NCBI GenBank assembly: GCA_002224055.1
Contig: AZLU01000242.1
Location: 1 to 60,496 of the forward strand
From: Pezizomycotina sp. ARF18
Taxonomy: Eukaryota > Ascomycota
Reading direction: 5' to 3'
DNA length: 60,496 nt
In this document: positions 50,341 to 60,496 of the stretch, in pieces
How the letters are laid out: every line of letters begins with the position of its first letter
How positions within the stretch are numbered: position 1 is the first letter of the stretch
Position numbers and translations under genes: made by a program
Notes under the pieces: model-generated
What the model saw: only the letters and a program-made list of their open reading frames with translations
Told to the model about the DNA's origin: nothing
Database searches by the model: none

Positions 50341-51367
50341 TTCTGCGGATACAACGTGATTTTTAACACTGAGTAATTACCTATCAGCCGTATCAAGATG
50401 TAAGCAGACCGGAATTTATAAAAATAGGCTTCAGTATACGCAGCGAACCTCTCTTACGTACCTAAATGATGATGATACTTTTCCTTGAATGTGATAAATA
50501 AATAAGAGATTATAATAGAAAGTAATATAAATGAATTGGAAATTGTAATGAGGTGACAATTGCGTCAACTATATATATAAACTGCTTATCTTATTAGTGT
50601 GCCTCTTTTTGCCGTGAGGAGTCGGCGCGGGACAGAGGTGCGGGGTAGAAGAAAAAAGGGTGGTGGTGGCATGGTCAAGTAGCTGCGACTTTCAGCTAAA
50701 AATCAGCAATTGGAATCGTTCTAGCGCTTAGCTTAACGTAGCCTTCTCTTTTTTCCCCCAATGCAAGTTCTCTATTCATATGAAAAAATCTCCATCTGAT
50801 GAGGCGCAAAGACGCATTTCAGATCATGACGATGGCGATCTATCTTGAATTTTGGGGGGGGCAGTGTTATGCAACTCGTTCAAATTGCGACAAGCTAAGT
50901 TGGGACACCAAATCTGTACGTATGCGGCTTCTTCCACCTTCAGCTGTTTTAAGGACATGCGACGTGGACAATTCGCTAGAATATCTCGATTGCAGCGGCC
51001 ATGGCAGCGAACATATCACTCCTTTAGAGCTTATACTGTTGTAGTAAATTCAAAGCGACCGAAATTTACAAAAAATGTGTATGCCTATATACGGTCCTAG
51101 GATCTCTCCTCATCCTACCAAAGAGAGCGCCTAGACCATTAACCAGAAATTCCGAATACCATTCCCCTCTTCTATTCAAATTGTAGCGTCATGAAGTTGT
51201 ATAGCTCGAATCTAGCTGCCCAGCCAGAAAATTTGATCCGCCGAACTCATAATCTCCATATGGTTCTTCCTAAAACCTGGTGTAGGACAACCTATATTTT
51301 TAGAAAAGAAGAAGAGGGAGAGAGGTGTTTTAGCGCTATGCACTGGAGAGATATGGTGAAAAAGTTG
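50341..51367. other. Spacer
   Basis: Contains the promoter side of the PLD gene and the 3' region of the cyanase gene. Short readings at 50799-51100 show no recognisable feature. Confidence 0.5.
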
Positions 51368-52400
51368 CTATAGTGGTCTGGCTAACCATTTGCCGCGGAG
51401 GTTAATATTAACCCACGTAACTAGTTAGTTTAAAAACGTTCGTTAGTACAACCCAAACACTGAAGGTCTCGGAACTTTGCTTCCAAAAATATATCGTACC
51501 TCCGTCCTGGTCCACTTCCTTCTCGACGTGAGTGCCTGTGTTTAAGACAACGAAAGTTGTGATTTTGTCAGCTATTGTTCCACACGAGGGGTTTTTTTTT
51601 TTAAAAAAAAAAGTTTTAACCAGTCGGCTGGGGTGTTCTCAACTGAATGCGATCGCGCTCATAATGCCATCACCGAACTAGTGGTAAAATACGTTAATTG
51701 TTGTCTCTAAAATATGAAGCTCAACTTGACAATATATATATAGAAGCATCTTCCTGGGCCATCCAACTTACCTTCTCGTTGATAACTGCCTTGAAGCTGT
51801 ATCCATAATTCTGGATAATCTCGTACAGCCTGTAAATGAGCGGCTAAGCGGGGAAAATATGAGCAATTAGTATCTCAAAACGTCCCAAACCTAACACAAC
51901 ATTTGCCAGAGCCCCCCGAAACACCGCGACTTTGATAATATACTCTCTCGGCGGCATCTCCACCTGACCCCCTCTGTCCGGGAACTGCGTGAGCTCCTTC
52001 AGTACTCGGAGCGTACGTCCAGAGCCTTTGCCAAGCGCTCGACGTCTTGCTCTGACGCTGGCGTCTGGCGGTAGAATATTGCCCTGCCCCCAAAAAGGAA
52101 AAAAGGATTAGCTTTTTTCGAGAGCATGCGGACTAAAGGGGAAAAGAAGGAAGGAGGTCATTCAAAGACAAGAAGCTTACGCTACTGCAACCTCATCGCG
52201 GTCCAGGATCTTTGCGAGGGCCTCGAAGGAAATGCCCTTGCCCTGTTTCGCTTTAATAAGCGTGCCGGTGATAGTAGAACTCGAAGCCTATAGAAAGCAA
52301 ATGCTGTCCCGTTAGCACCATATTCATTACTTTGCTACCATTCCCACGAAGCAACTGGGTGAGAGTTGAATCAAGTTGTTCTTACGGTTTCCGCAGGCAT
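51368..52400 (-). CDS. cyn1: Cyanate hydratase (cyanase)
   Basis: Converts cyanate and bicarbonate to ammonia and CO2. Seven short exons fit exactly: 52400-52386, 52287-52181, 52083-51944, 51843-51772, 51677-51644, 51535-51500 and 51420-51368. The N-terminal helical domain is [16 protein letters not shown] and [20 protein letters not shown]. The catalytic domain has [20 protein letters not shown] and [12 protein letters not shown], carrying the family's Arg, Glu and Ser active-site residues. The end is [14 protein letters not shown]. Length is about 152 residues, close to fungal cyanases. Two one-base deletions are needed to keep it open: one at about 52000 (GAGTAC-TGAAGG) and one at the exon 3/4 junction. 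The active form is a decamer in the family. Fungal cyanases are generally regarded as related to bacterial ones, but the intron-rich structure here shows long residence in a fungal genome. Confidence 0.95.
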
Positions 52401-53320
52401 CTCTGAGATTGTTGTATGGATTTATTATCTGAGCTTGAAAAATGTGTAACTATGAGATAGATACCGCTGTTTAGCTGGTCAATTGTACTTCGATATGAAA
52501 GACGAATTGTTCTCAGGCATACAAGAGTAATTCAATTGGACCTTACCTTTTCCAATGGATTTTTATATACTTAAGTAGGTAATGAAGGAATGGGAGATAT
52601 TAATTAGGAGGACGGAGACTTAATTAGTAAGTAAGCAGTAATGCACTCCGGGGATGCGTCATCGTTGTGGTTGAAAGAAATCACCGGAGGGGCCTAACAG
52701 GGGATACACGCAGCACAACACACACTGAGTGATTATAACCAAATCCCAATTCTCCCACACCTTTTTTTCTTTCTTTTCTTACCAAAGCTTCATCTCGTAT
52801 CCGAACTCTCGACTTCTTCATCTGAGTCCTTTTTTTTTGTTCGCTCCCTATAATATTCCTTTATAATCAAAGGTTACTTACGATAACATTTATTTATAGT
52901 ATGAAAAAGACAAAGAGTGTATAGTAAAAAAGAAATTGGAGCTCATTCAGAGCTTTTGATTCCTTGAGCTGAAGGATTAATAATAATCGACTTAACTTCT
53001 CTTTGAACGGTCGAATATAAAACGCGCTTAGTCCATTATATATAGATGGCCATAAGTAGGTTCTTTCCCAGGCTCTAGATCGAGAGAGGTTGATGAAAGA
53101 CTAGATGTTGCTAGGACACAGCCTCAGAAACTCGTGTCAATAATTCTACAATAGCGATTTGCAGAGCATCTTGAAGTGGCTTAATACTTTACGTGCGATT
53201 CATTGATGGCACTGTGTAACAATCGATCATCGATAATCGTTTTTACGGAATTGATTCCTCACTTCATAAGTCAGGGCTAGGTACAGCCATTGACACGTAG
53301 CAGCACTTTAAATAAGATGA
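52401..53320. other. Spacer
   Basis: AT-rich and non-coding; it holds the cyanase promoter and the 3' region of the kinase gene. No specific element is recognised. Confidence 0.5.
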
Positions 53321-55196
53321 CTATATGAATACTATATTGTTACTCGATATCAAGTTAATCGTCCACATACTCCGGTGCAAATGGATTTGGCCCAATGTCT
53401 TCCGGGTAGTATTTTCTTTGGTAATGGGGAGGGGATGCTGTTGCAGAGGTATTCGACGGTGCGGTGCAATGAACCCCATTCGAGCGTTCTCCGCGATATC
53501 GCTAAAGGTCTTCCACATTGTCGAAACGGCTCCACGTCTTCCTGGGGCGAGACTGAGCGCCTGAAGAAGTGGAGCTTGGAATGATGATATTGGTTGGGAA
53601 ACAAGGGGTTCCATGACCCACCGGACAGCTTTATCCAGTGCTTCCTGGGTTTTGATTGTAACCCCGGCCCATATACACCAAACCCGGTCTCATTATTCTG
53701 GATACGCTCCCAGGACCGTTTGATACTATCCACCTTCAACAAAATTTCAATAATAATCAAAGAAACACTCCATATATTTCCCTTGGCACTATACTTTGAG
53801 TGAGACTCAGCAATTCTTTCTGGCGGTTTGTAGAACATGCTTCCCGTACGAATTGTCGGTTGAGTTGGAGCTCGAGTGGATGTGAAGACGAGCGGATGCA
53901 CCAAAGTCGGTTATTTTAATGATCGGGGATCGTTTGTGCCCTCCTCTGTTCAGATTTTAATTAATAAAATTCGACGATACTATCATGGGAGTTGGTACAC
54001 TAACCTTGGTAAAGTAAAATATTAGATGGTTTTAGGTCATTGTGAACGATTCTATTTTGATGGAGATATGCAAGACCCGCCAACAGGGATGTTGACGTAT
54101 TTATCAAAAAACGGTTTCCGTTCTTCGAACAACTTGTTGATGTTTTTATAAATGGGGTAGGATTTTTCGTAGAAAAGTGTCCAGGTCACACTGCAATACG
54201 GTCAGCCAAAGTCAAGTTCTTCCGGAGTCCTTATTGTCAAACTTACGTACACCATGGCGATGTTAATAAAGCCACACCTTCAACTGTATCTTGTACAAAC
54301 GCGGCATACAAAGAGATAGTATGTGGGTGTCCAAGACTTTGGAGAAGAGCTACTTCATCATGCTCACTTGGCAAGAAGTCTTTGACTTTTTTTCTGCGAG
54401 CAATGTTCCACAAGCCAGCTTAACGCATCGTACAACGCCGAATCCTCCGGCACTGGTAGGCTTCGTATTATCTAGGTTCCGGTTCTATTTAGTTCCTAGA
54501 ACCAATATGTAGTTGGGGTTGGATTGCGTACCTCTTTCATAATTCGTGACTTCATTCACTGCTAGTTGACTAAGTATCCCCGAGGTTAAATCAACATAGT
54601 GAACTTTTGATTCAGCTGCTTTTCTATAAAAGCCTTTAGTAACTTGTAGACCTGACCTGGCTTCGGCTTCTTCATGTCGTCGGTTAGCATCTGCGCCAAC
54701 TCCGCCTTCAGCGTGATCGTTGCCTGCAAGAGGGCAATCTTTAAAGAATCCTCATCCCTCCGAGTCATAAGGTGACATTCTCTGGCAATATCGATAATGT
54801 CCCGGTCTTGCTTCAAGACCCCAAGCGTCGTAGATCTTGTATTAAAAGGCTCACGACGTGGGATGGACCCCGCCCTTGGTTGTTCATCGTCCCGTTAATT
54901 TCACACTATTACGAACGGCAGGAGATACTATCCAATTGTTAGAATCAGGCGATCTTAGGGGCTTATTCAGCAAAAAATAAACGAATGCTCCTTTTGATGA
55001 AAGTCGTGATGTGAAAGTTGAGTCAAGTAAGATATGTGGCTTCGGGGAGACTTTGGAGAATGAATTATGTCTTTCGTTCGTTTGTCCCCTCGGAACTATA
55101 CTCGGGTTTACCAAGCTCTTCTTCTCACTATCGAAGAGTCTCCACGATCTCTCTCTTTTGCTTTTTCAATCTAAGGACAGCAGAGATGTAGTGCAT
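53321..55196 (-). CDS. Serine/threonine-type protein kinase (non-RD), frameshifted
   Basis: Protein kinase fold with a helical N-terminal extension (DIIDIARECHLMTRRDEDSL, KAELAQMLTDDMKK). The Gly-rich loop is AGGFGVVRCVKLACG near 54440. The catalytic loop is YLHQNRIVHNDLKPSNILL (about 54030), with Asn where most kinases have Arg (HND instead of HRD). The metal-binding motif is ITDFGASARL (about 53910). GSMFYKPPERIAE (about 53830) is the activation/P+1 region, GNIWSVSLIII a later helix. Several frameshifts separate these blocks, so a pseudogene cannot be excluded, though the density is like that in neighbouring essential genes. The start at 55196 (MHYISAVLRLKKQKREIVET) is a weak choice. The C-terminus is uncertain. 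The target is unknown. Confidence 0.7.
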
Positions 55197-56479
55197 ACGT
55201 ACCGAAAAGAAAACCAAACGAAAGATTGACAAAATGGTTTCCCCACGGGCAAGTTAACCCTTGGGTAATGATAACTTGAGGTCGAGAGCTAAAAGCCGAT
55301 GGATACTTCTCCCAACAAAAGAAAATGAGATAGTTCGTAGTTTGATTTCGATAAGAGCTACCGGAAGAGGGGTGGGCGGGCTGTCTGAATGTTTCCCGCG
55401 GGCGAGTTAACCCTTGGGTGCGAACTGCTACAAGATTCAAGAGCAATCACAGTTGAGAGAAATGGTTTGAGCGGTGATCGCCGAAATCCTTTGTTCGAGT
55501 TCAGGGCGCAGAAAAGGAAAAGCCAGAATGCTTGAGAAAAGGTCTCAATGAAATTATGAGTATATTTCGATATTTTCGAGAGACTTAAATCTGAGAAGTT
55601 GAAGTTCCTTTTTCGTTTTTCTCTCCTTTCCTTTTTTTTTTTTTTTTTTTTTTAATATATATATATATATATATTAGTTTATGTTATTTGATTGGAAAAA
55701 ATTGTATATACACTGTCAGTGAGAGTGCAGGAGAAAAAAAATAGAGGGAAATGAAAGGGTAAGAAGCTATAGCTAGAGGTTGAACAGATAGATACTACTA
55801 ATAATCGTTCACCTAGGTATACTTCCTATGCCTCTTTGGCTTTTGTTTCATATTCTTAACTACTTCTAGTACATCTGTAATAATCATAATTGTTGCGCAA
55901 TTCTCCTCTGCTGTCCGAATACAATGATTCATAGTTCTTTCGTTGAGCGACCTTCGAAACTACTCAACGAAGCACGAAACCAGTTTCAAAACGTCTTTAT
56001 AACTTTTTAATATCTTTAGGAAGGTTGATCTCGCGTTTGATGTTTTCCGCGAACTCATATTCAACGTTTCCCATTGATTCCTTGCCTATTACGTCGATTA
56101 CTGTAGACTAAATCTCCAATACGTTCGTTTTTTCTCGATCTTTCTCTCTCTCACGGCTTTCTGGACTTCAACGAGCTCCTACAACAACCAATAAGACTAT
56201 CCGTCTGATCGCGAGCGTTCTGATCTCTATATTCCCTCGGTCTTTAAATACTCAGGCTTCTACTGCAGAGAGGGCAATAATTCCTTAATTTCTTATTCCG
56301 CTAACGTACTTATTTCCGCAATCTTCATAAAAGTCACTTTCGAGTCGTGGATCTCTCTCTTTCATCATAGGTATTATCCGGAGGTTTTCTTGCCGAAGGG
56401 GAAAATTTTCTACATATAGTTTCAATACCGTCGTCCGTTTTTAGTTTTCCCTTGGTCTATAGTGATCCTTTGTTTCAAC
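55197..56479. other. Divergent spacer between kinase and helicase
   Basis: Contains the repeat pair at 55.2-55.4 kb and a T run followed by a TA run near 55630-55675. No coding region is supported. Confidence 0.5.
55237..55419. repeat. Two near-identical ~28-bp direct repeats
   Basis: Copies at 55237-55266 and 55391-55419 share GTTAACCCTTGGGT and most of the preceding GTTTCCC..CGGGC. They lie about 40 and 195 bp upstream of the kinase's suggested start. They could be paired regulator-binding sites or the remnant of a small duplication. Confidence 0.75.
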
Positions 56480-59046
56480 ATGGATTCTAGTGTAGCGGTC
56501 AACCCAGCGAGAGCAGAGGTAACGCGAATATCCTGAGTGGTATATTATGGTGCATCAACATGCTAACTTCTAGGCTCAGGCTACTATGGAAGCGGCCGTA
56601 CAGTCTAGGCCTCCGGAAGCGAAACCAATCATCAGTCTAACAATAGATAAGGTTGAACAAGCGTGCAACAACCTCTACCTCCTTGTTGTGGATGAAGAAG
56701 AGAGGTTTTTTGTTGTTAGGGTCATGTGTGAGAACTGTACTCGAACAGAAAAGTTTCCCGCGTATGTGGTTCTTTATTTTGATGACGTGAAGAACCTGAG
56801 ACGGATAATACATCACAGAAGACAAAAATATTTTGTGAAATTTACAACCTCAAGAGTGCCTTTCCATTATATTACAAGTCCGGACCTCGTGGTTGAGTCG
56901 CCAGCGCTCAAAACCCTATCACGACTAGCCGTAGAAGGATGCGAGGTGTATATCATAGCGTGGCAGACTTTAACGTTGAAAGATATTATCACAAATCTCG
57001 GCGATGTGGGGCGGCGGCCCGTAAGTGCACCCGCCAAGGGACCAGTTTTACGGGTTTCGGGATCATTCTCTTCACTGGCGACGTATCGTCCAAGAAAAAA
57101 AAAAAAAAAGCAATATGAACTCGCTCTTGGTTTAGTCGCCGAATTATCGGTGACCTCGAATGTCTTGGTAAAACAAGTGACCAAGCCAAGTGGGCTTGGA
57201 AATAGACGTCGTTCTCCGTATCAACGAAAAGGTTGCGAAACAAAAAGTAGTAGAAGACTACTTCAATATACACCAGGGCAACGCGTAATTTTAGATTTTC
57301 ATAAACGAGTCCGGCAAGGTAGTTCCCATAAAGGACATATACCTAGAGAGCATTTTTCCAAACAAGAAAAGGAAAGATCCCAGTAATATATCTTACACAT
57401 GAGTTCGATGGAATTTTCGTCCCGGAAGGACCCAAACGTTGCGTATTGAAAAATATGAGATGCTTGCCGGATGAAAAGATTTGGAAGACAGAACTACGGG
57501 GCATTCGAGATCTAGGTAAAAGGGTAGACAATATGCGCCACAAATCATACGCGGGCCCCGATTTCAAGCACATGTTTAGCCGTGTGCCAATACCCTCGTT
57601 TCCCAATTAACCTTTCAGCTAGTGAGCTTGCTTGTCTCCATACTTTAAATCCACCAAAGAATTGCTGCCGAACATGCCCTCACCAACCCGCAACGTATTG
57701 CCATTATAGAGGGCCCCCAGGAACGGGGAAAAGCACGACGACTACAACTATTGCCGAGACCTGGGTCACCGCTAACTTAGGCTCGCAAGTCCTTATTTCT
57801 GCCCATTCCAAATACCGCCGTAGATGAGTCTTTGACATGATTCATAAACATAGGTCTCGATAAAAGCTACAGAATGTTACTCGTACGCTCATCAATCTTG
57901 GAAGCTGACAGGGAACTACCACATTTGAATTTACTCTATATTATTATCAGATAGCACGCGAATATACTGCCGGCCCAAAGGTTTTTTATGAGAGGTCGCG
58001 CCAGCACCGGACTGGGCAGATGACAAAAGATGACTCTCGAGATTTTCAAGAAGAGTGTGGTTCATCACCGCTAAACTATTCGGCGAAGCAGACTTCGTTT
58101 TTGCACCAACCACCGCCACCGGCGGCAAATGCTTCCGGGAAGACTGGTGTAGAGCATCACTAGTAATCCTTGATGAGAATTCACAGTGTTCGGAACTAAG
58201 TTTTGTTATTGCCCGCCACATTCGAAATGTGAACCTTCTTATATACGTTGGAGATATAAAGCAGCTTTGTCCAATGTCGCCAGTCCCTCAGGAGCGTTTA
58301 AGCATAACGGAGCGGCTAATGAGATAGGTTATCCATCCCATATGTTGACCATCCAACATCGGATGGCGCCAGCCATTTCCTACTTTATAAGCACCATGTT
58401 TACGGTAAATCCCTCATCGATGCAGAGACTGTGAAATTAGTAAACTCCGCCGAGAACAGGAGAGCAAGGGCAATAGCGAAAGCTGTTTCGGCGTTGAGGA
58501 CAATATTCTGTGGATTGATTCTGGGATGAACAACGAAAGAAAGTTTGAATATTCTTACGTGAACGAAAAAGAGACAGGCATCGTAGAGCAAGTCGTTAGA
58601 AGGTTACGCGATCGCGGCGTAGCTCCAAAGAAATGGCCGTAATAACTCCGTATCTTGCGCAAAAATAGTGTTTGGAGGTGCAGCCGCTTCTCGAGGACTA
58701 TATACGTGAGGGACTTACATGTTCGGTGGTTGATAAACGCAAGGAGCGAAAATGATATGGTGGTATTATCCTTCGTTCGAAGCAATGCCGACGATATAAA
58801 AGGCTTCTTAAAATCAAGTCATCGCGGAAACGTCAGTCTAAGCCGTGCAAAACGCTTGCTGGTTATTGTTGGGGATTACCGTATGCTCGGAAAGGTAAGT
58901 TTATATTGCCACCGTCGCGATGTATTCTTTGGGATAATATACTGATAGGAGAACCGTGGATACAGTTATGCTCGGGGGAAAACAAGGTCAAGTACCTCAT
59001 GGAACTTTGCAAATATCTCCAAGGCAGGAGGGGAAGACTTTTGTGA
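56480..59046 (+). CDS. SF1 (UPF1-like) helicase, frameshifted
   Basis: Superfamily 1 RNA/DNA helicase. Exon 1 (56480-56518, MDSSVAVNPARAE) joins in phase across a 55-nt intron to AQATMEAAVQSR. A ~180-residue N-terminal region of unknown fold follows (ACNNLYLLVVDEEERFFVVR). Walker A is GPPGTGKSTTTTTIAETW near 57710. Next come FGEADFVFAPTTATGGKCF and LVILDENSQCSELSFVI, the Walker B/motif II (DENS where DEAS/DEAQ is usual). LLIYVGDIKQLCPMSP is motif III, TIQHRMAPAISYFISTMF motif IV, and GNVSLSRAKRLLVIVGDYRM motif VI. After one more intron the end is IQLCSGENKVKYLMELCKYL, stopping at 59046. At least four frameshifts. It may be intact with sequencing errors or a decaying copy next to a RIP-like block. 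Confidence 0.75.
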
Positions 59047-60496
59047 AACGATTAAACACCACGATCAAGCTGTTACGCGAACTCTTTTCTCTTCTCTATA
59101 TTATTTCAAGCCCCAGAGCCAAGTAAACTCTTCTTTACGATATTACAAGCCCTGTAGAGTCAACTAAACTTCTCTCCCTTCCTATTTCTTTCTCTATCTC
59201 TCTGTTTCCGGTTCCTTTTATATCGATTATGGTTCGATGAGTAGTGTAGTGTATTATAACTTATATCAACACAATACTGACACTAAAAAACTGAGTAAAG
59301 TATTGCCGTCACTGCATTCCAGCCCCGTCAAGCTCTCTCAACACCGTATTATTTGGTACTTAAGTACTATATATGTTGGTGGAATTTGTCCATTTTTAAT
59401 AACCAAATTAAAAAAAAGGTTTTTTTTTTAAAAAATTTAAAAGCAAGGGTAATATACAAAAAAAAACCAAAAAATACTTTTTTAATTTTTTTTAGTATAA
59501 TAAAGTATGTAATTTTATAAGTTGGGCTATATTATAAAACAACTAAAAGGTTTAATATAGCTTTAATATTTACGGTAAATTAATAAATATTTAAATTTTT
59601 ATATTATAATTTAAGATATAAAATTTTTTTAATATAACGTTAAAATAAATATTAATTTTTTAAATATAATATTTAAAAAAAAAATTTTGATTTTTTTAAA
59701 TACATTATATTAACTTAAGGTATTAAATTTGTTGATGTTAGCAATAGCCATGTGTAGTCTTATTATTGGATTGGTTAGAGTTGTAGAATAGAGACTCTCG
59801 ATATATATTATATATATATATAAGTACGTTACTATAAGGGCCCTCAGTGACATTATAAGGCTTAATTATACGGTTCTAAGATTCATAATCGTATTTTATA
59901 ATAACACTTCGGCTTAATTATAGTCTTTAAGCTTATATAAAAGATTTTTTTTTTTATATTTAGATTATTATAAATCTTAAAGAGTTTATTTTTGATTATA
60001 ATTATTTATATTATACGAGATCGATTTCTTTAATTTTATAAAGAGATTAAAGTTATATAATATCGCGATAGAGGCATCGAGACGCGTTAAACGCTTTTTT
60101 AATATTTAATATAAATTAATTATATATTTTATATAATATATAATTTATTTTTTTAAGAGTTTGCTTGCTCTTATTTTTTTATTTTAAAATAATAGCTTAT
60201 TTTATAAGCTTATTTTATTTATTTTTTTATTTAATTATAACTGTCTATATTATAGATTTATTAATAAAATCTTTAAATTAATTATATTAAACTAATTTAT
60301 ATTTATTTAAAAAAAAAAGTAGAGTAAAATACTCGATAAAATTCTAAACTTTTATTTTTAGCTAGTTTTTTAAGATTAAAAAAAAAGTGTTATATAATAG
60401 AGTATTTTTATTTTCGATCTATCTTTTTTAATCTTTTTTTTTTAATTATATTTTTTTTTTTTTAGATTTTTTTTTAATTTTATTTTTTAGCTTTAA
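59047..60496. repeat. AT-rich block with RIP-like signature
   Basis: From about 59400 to the window end the sequence is almost entirely A and T. In 59881-60496 I counted by eye 3 CpA, 5 TpG and 12 CpG. CpA loss with CpG kept is the pattern left by repeat-induced point mutation (RIP), which fungi aim at repeats. No coding capacity remains. It probably is a degraded transposon or the edge of an AT-rich isochore. Confidence 0.7.

Overview
The window is nuclear DNA of a filamentous ascomycete (Pezizomycotina). Genes are split by short GT..AG introns, many with CTAAC-like branch sites. The protein set is typical of these fungi: a vacuolar-type DHHC palmitoyltransferase, a PPPDE-thioredoxin-PUL protein, cyanase and a Hen1 RNA methyltransferase. 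Base composition is moderate in the genes. Spacers are rich in A/T homopolymers and microsatellites. The last ~1.1 kb is an extremely AT-rich block with a RIP-like dinucleotide signature. No tRNA, rRNA or CRISPR array was recognised.

Layout, left to right. 1.3-8.0 kb (+): the B-block-binding subunit of TFIIIC (tau138/Tfc3). 8.9-10.4 kb (+): a UBE2J-type tail-anchored ubiquitin-conjugating enzyme. 11.3-13.2 kb (-): a rhomboid protease. 16.5-18.5 kb (+): Pfa3-like palmitoyltransferase. 19.2-21.4 kb (-): Hen1-like methyltransferase. 22.3-23.0 kb (-): a small membrane protein. 23.6-27.8 kb (-): catalytic subunit of DNA polymerase delta. 27.8-31.3 kb: a large spacer that holds one tiny two-exon gene ending in a CaaX box, the best candidate here for something undescribed (an a-factor-like pheromone precursor). 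31.3-33.9 kb (-): YAP-binding/Alf4/glomulin family protein. 34.8-37.2 kb (+): PPPDE-thioredoxin-PUL protein. 38.0-39.6 kb (-): C2H2 zinc-finger protein. 41.1-42.3 kb (+): SAM-dependent methyltransferase. 42.6-44.1 kb (-): multi-pass membrane protein. 45.5-50.3 kb (-): phospholipase D with a long low-complexity N-terminus. 51.4-52.4 kb (-): cyanate hydratase. 53.3-55.2 kb (-): a non-RD protein kinase. 56.5-59.0 kb (+): an SF1 (UPF1-like) helicase beside the RIP-like block.

One feature affects every entry. Almost every long gene is interrupted by single-base frameshifts, including ones that should be essential (TFIIIC, DNA polymerase delta), while splice sites and catalytic codons are intact. 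Several breaks are fixed by adding or removing one base of a homopolymer. The simplest reading is an unpolished long-read assembly, so gene spans below run across the breaks and exact ends are approximate where stated. The genes are mostly unrelated housekeeping functions and do not form an evident cluster or pathway. The right end (kinase, helicase, AT-rich block) looks more like an accessory compartment.
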